From Acidobacteriaceae bacterium (GTDB lineage: Bacteria; Acidobacteriota; Terriglobia; Terriglobales; Acidobacteriaceae): DNA of 28,731 nt. The stretch spans positions 33,173-61,903 of the forward strand of contig PLSH01000145.1 of NCBI GenBank assembly GCA_003165095.1, given 5' to 3'. Below the pieces are notes generated by a model. It did not search any database, had not been told where the DNA came from, and saw only the letters and a program-made list of their open reading frames with translations. Shown here in pieces: positions 27,488 through 28,731 of the stretch. The translations under genes were made by a program, and so were the position numbers. How positions within the stretch are numbered: the first letter of the stretch is position 1; every line of letters starts with the position of its first letter.

Positions 27488-27586
27488 TCAAAATACAAAC
27501 TTCAGCGCAAGCTGTATCACTCGCGGAGCGACAGGACCCATGGAAGTAATCTGACCAACATTGCTCGTTGAGGGGCCGTTTGCGCA
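27488..27586 (-). pseudogene. Last 31 codons of a second TonB-dependent receptor
   Basis: In the frame shifted relative to the GH2 remnant, the sequence reads ANGPSTSNVGQITSMGPVAP then RVIQLALKFVF and a TGA. This is the standard final strand of Oar-type receptors, ending in Phe. It differs from the end of the receptor at 21058 (HMQLNAKFVF), so it comes from another copy. It joins the GH2 remnant at about 27587 with no gap. Confidence 0.65.
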
Positions 27587-28573
27587 GAGTCACTGTAAAG
27601 CCGTCCCGGCCGCCTGAAGCATGCAGGCTGGCGGATATTTCAACGGGAACTTTCGCCATCGCGCCAAGCGCGGAAAAATCTGCCCATCCGACTTGTTTGA
27701 GGAGGAATTGCGAATCGTTAGTGGAGTCGCGTACGTCATCGTCGACAGTGGACTGCCAAGAGACGTTGTCCGCAATTCTCGTTTTCTCCGGGCCGAACAG
27801 TTCGCAGCGCACAAAGTAAGTGGACGTAACATCCTGGACTCTAGGCATGGCCAAGGCAAGCGCGACCCCTTGAGCTTTCACGTCGATCTTGTCAACTGTC
27901 TTGTCGTATCGTACCTTGCCATCGAGAGCGTAGATTCTCACGCGAGCGCGGAGGCCTTTACGATCTTGCATGGTTTGATTGGTGACCTGAACTTTGGCTT
28001 GCCGGCGGCTGTCGGTTGCATAGTAATCAAACACAATGGAGAGCGGTTTCAGGCCTTGTTTTGCACCGTAATAAGCGCCGCCTGGGTTCATATCGTAGCC
28101 ATAGATGCCCGCGAAAAATGATGGCCAACCGTCATTAAGCCTCCAGTAAACGGTCATTTTGTGCGTCGCCCATCCGTTCGCCGCAAAGTCCTCAAACTGC
28201 GCGCGAGTGTTCTCGTATTGCGCAGTTGCGCTTTTCTCGCGAAATCTTTCGCGCTGTCCGCGGCCCATATCGCCGATTGACAGCCATCTGCTTGCTGATC
28301 AAGGCATCGTTTCCTGTGATGCCGTCGCCTGCGCCCCCGGCGTGAAGGTACCAATACTCGTTGATTGGCCACAATTTATCGGCGGGGATAAACTTTTCAA
28401 TGCTCGCATAGGGCGGGACCATTTCGTTGTCGCCCTGTTCGGCAAGTGAGCCTCGCGTTGCAACATACTTTCCGCTGAACCAGTAGGAAGGCGGCCGCCA
28501 ACTATAGGGACCATCCATGTGAATGCCGTCCCAGATAGGTTTTCCCTCCGCGTTTTTCGCGAATGTCGAAACG
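27587..28573 (-). pseudogene. GH2 exo-beta-glucosaminidase-like remnant
   Basis: Part of a glycoside hydrolase family 2 enzyme of the exo-beta-D-glucosaminidase (CsxA-like) type, which removes glucosamine from chitosan ends. Seen on the minus strand: GIHMDGPYSWRPPSYWF, ADKLWPINEYWYLHAGG, NTRAQFEDFAANGWATHKMT, VYWRLNDGWPSFF, GGAYYGAKQGLKPLSIVFDY and an Ig-like part with VRIYALDGKVRYDKT. The frame changes at 28255-28266 and again at 28216-28219, with ADSAKDFARKAQLRN lying between. The N-terminal domains are missing because an IS21-like end begins at 28574, and the C-terminus is replaced by a TonB receptor tail. It is certainly not functional as it stands. Confidence 0.75.
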
Positions 28574-28731
28574 TGTCAAGGGCGGAGTAAAACCAGACCA
28601 CTGGGGCGGAGTAAAAGTAGGCCAGTATATAGCTGTTCGGTTGTTGTGGGATTCCGGGGTAGAAGGGTCTCTGGAGCGTAGCGGAAGAGACCCTTCTACC
28701 CCGCGGCGCGTTCGGGTGCGGTCCGCTTTCG
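28574..28731. mobile_element. IS21-like element end, partial
   Basis: The end begins TGTCAAGGG and carries two copies of GGGCGGAGTAAAA (28580-28592 and 28604-28616), 24 bases apart. Termini starting with TG and holding several internal direct repeats are typical of IS21-family elements. The junction with the GH2 gene is sharp. No transposase codons fall within the window, so the family call rests on the terminus alone. Confidence 0.5.
28655..28703. repeat. Perfect 18-bp hairpin
   Basis: The arm CGGGGTAGAAGGGTCTCT (28655-28672) and its exact complement (28686-28703) enclose a 13-base loop. It lies just inside the IS21-like end. There is no T-run after it, so it is not a standard terminator; it may belong to the element or be an older repeat beside it. 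Confidence 0.7.

Overview
The window looks like chromosome from a soil or peat Acidobacteriota, probably Terriglobia. I infer this from a 1235-residue Oar-type TonB-dependent receptor with an N-terminal carboxypeptidase-regulatory domain and a protein ending in Phe, from abundant secreted peptidases and glycoside hydrolases, from moderately high GC, and from a TPR-protein tail of a kind I associate with this phylum. No rRNA, tRNA or CRISPR array was seen.

Left part (1-6541, all minus strand): a broken methyl-accepting chemotaxis receptor running off the window edge, the fossil C-terminus of a TPR protein, an intact threonine synthase, an M28 metallopeptidase whose 5' end has been replaced by an IS630-type remnant, and an S9 prolyl-oligopeptidase-like protein with one in-frame amber codon. 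Decay is common here, but thrC is intact.

Middle part (6919-12954, plus strand): a secreted YVTN-type beta-propeller protein, then three small ORFs joined by 4-base GTGA overlaps, a two-domain GT4 glycosyltransferase, a GH130 glycoside phosphorylase overlapping it by 4 bases, and a small zinc-ribbon protein. From 8448 to 12954 these lie on one strand with gaps of at most 53 bases and could be one transcription unit. The three small ORFs have no function I can name.

Right-middle part (13129-26107, minus strand): a sugar-utilisation locus. In transcription order after the divergently placed regulator it contains a LacI-family repressor, TonB-dependent receptor, Tat-exported GH127 (beta-L-arabinofuranosidase family), GRP-type sugar permease, PfkB/ribokinase, a secreted RbsD/FucU-like mutarotase (one-base frameshift) and a secreted hydrolase-like/SUMF1 fusion. 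Two copies of the operator TTGAAA-NN-TTTCAA lie at the receptor promoter and at the lacI promoter, so the repressor probably controls both itself and the locus. The genes outline a route: outer-membrane import of a furanoside, periplasmic cleavage, ring interconversion, inner-membrane uptake and phosphorylation.

Right end (26160-28731): a patchwork of broken pieces. These are a frameshifted deoxyribosyltransferase-like gene, a fragment of a ParB-type DNA methyltransferase with its catalytic motif disrupted, an unrecognised stretch, the last 31 residues of a second TonB receptor fused to the remains of a GH2 exo-beta-glucosaminidase, and an IS21-like end with a perfect 18-bp hairpin. Many lesions are one-base losses in short homopolymers, so part of the damage could be assembly error; the very long intact ORFs next door argue against a uniformly poor assembly.
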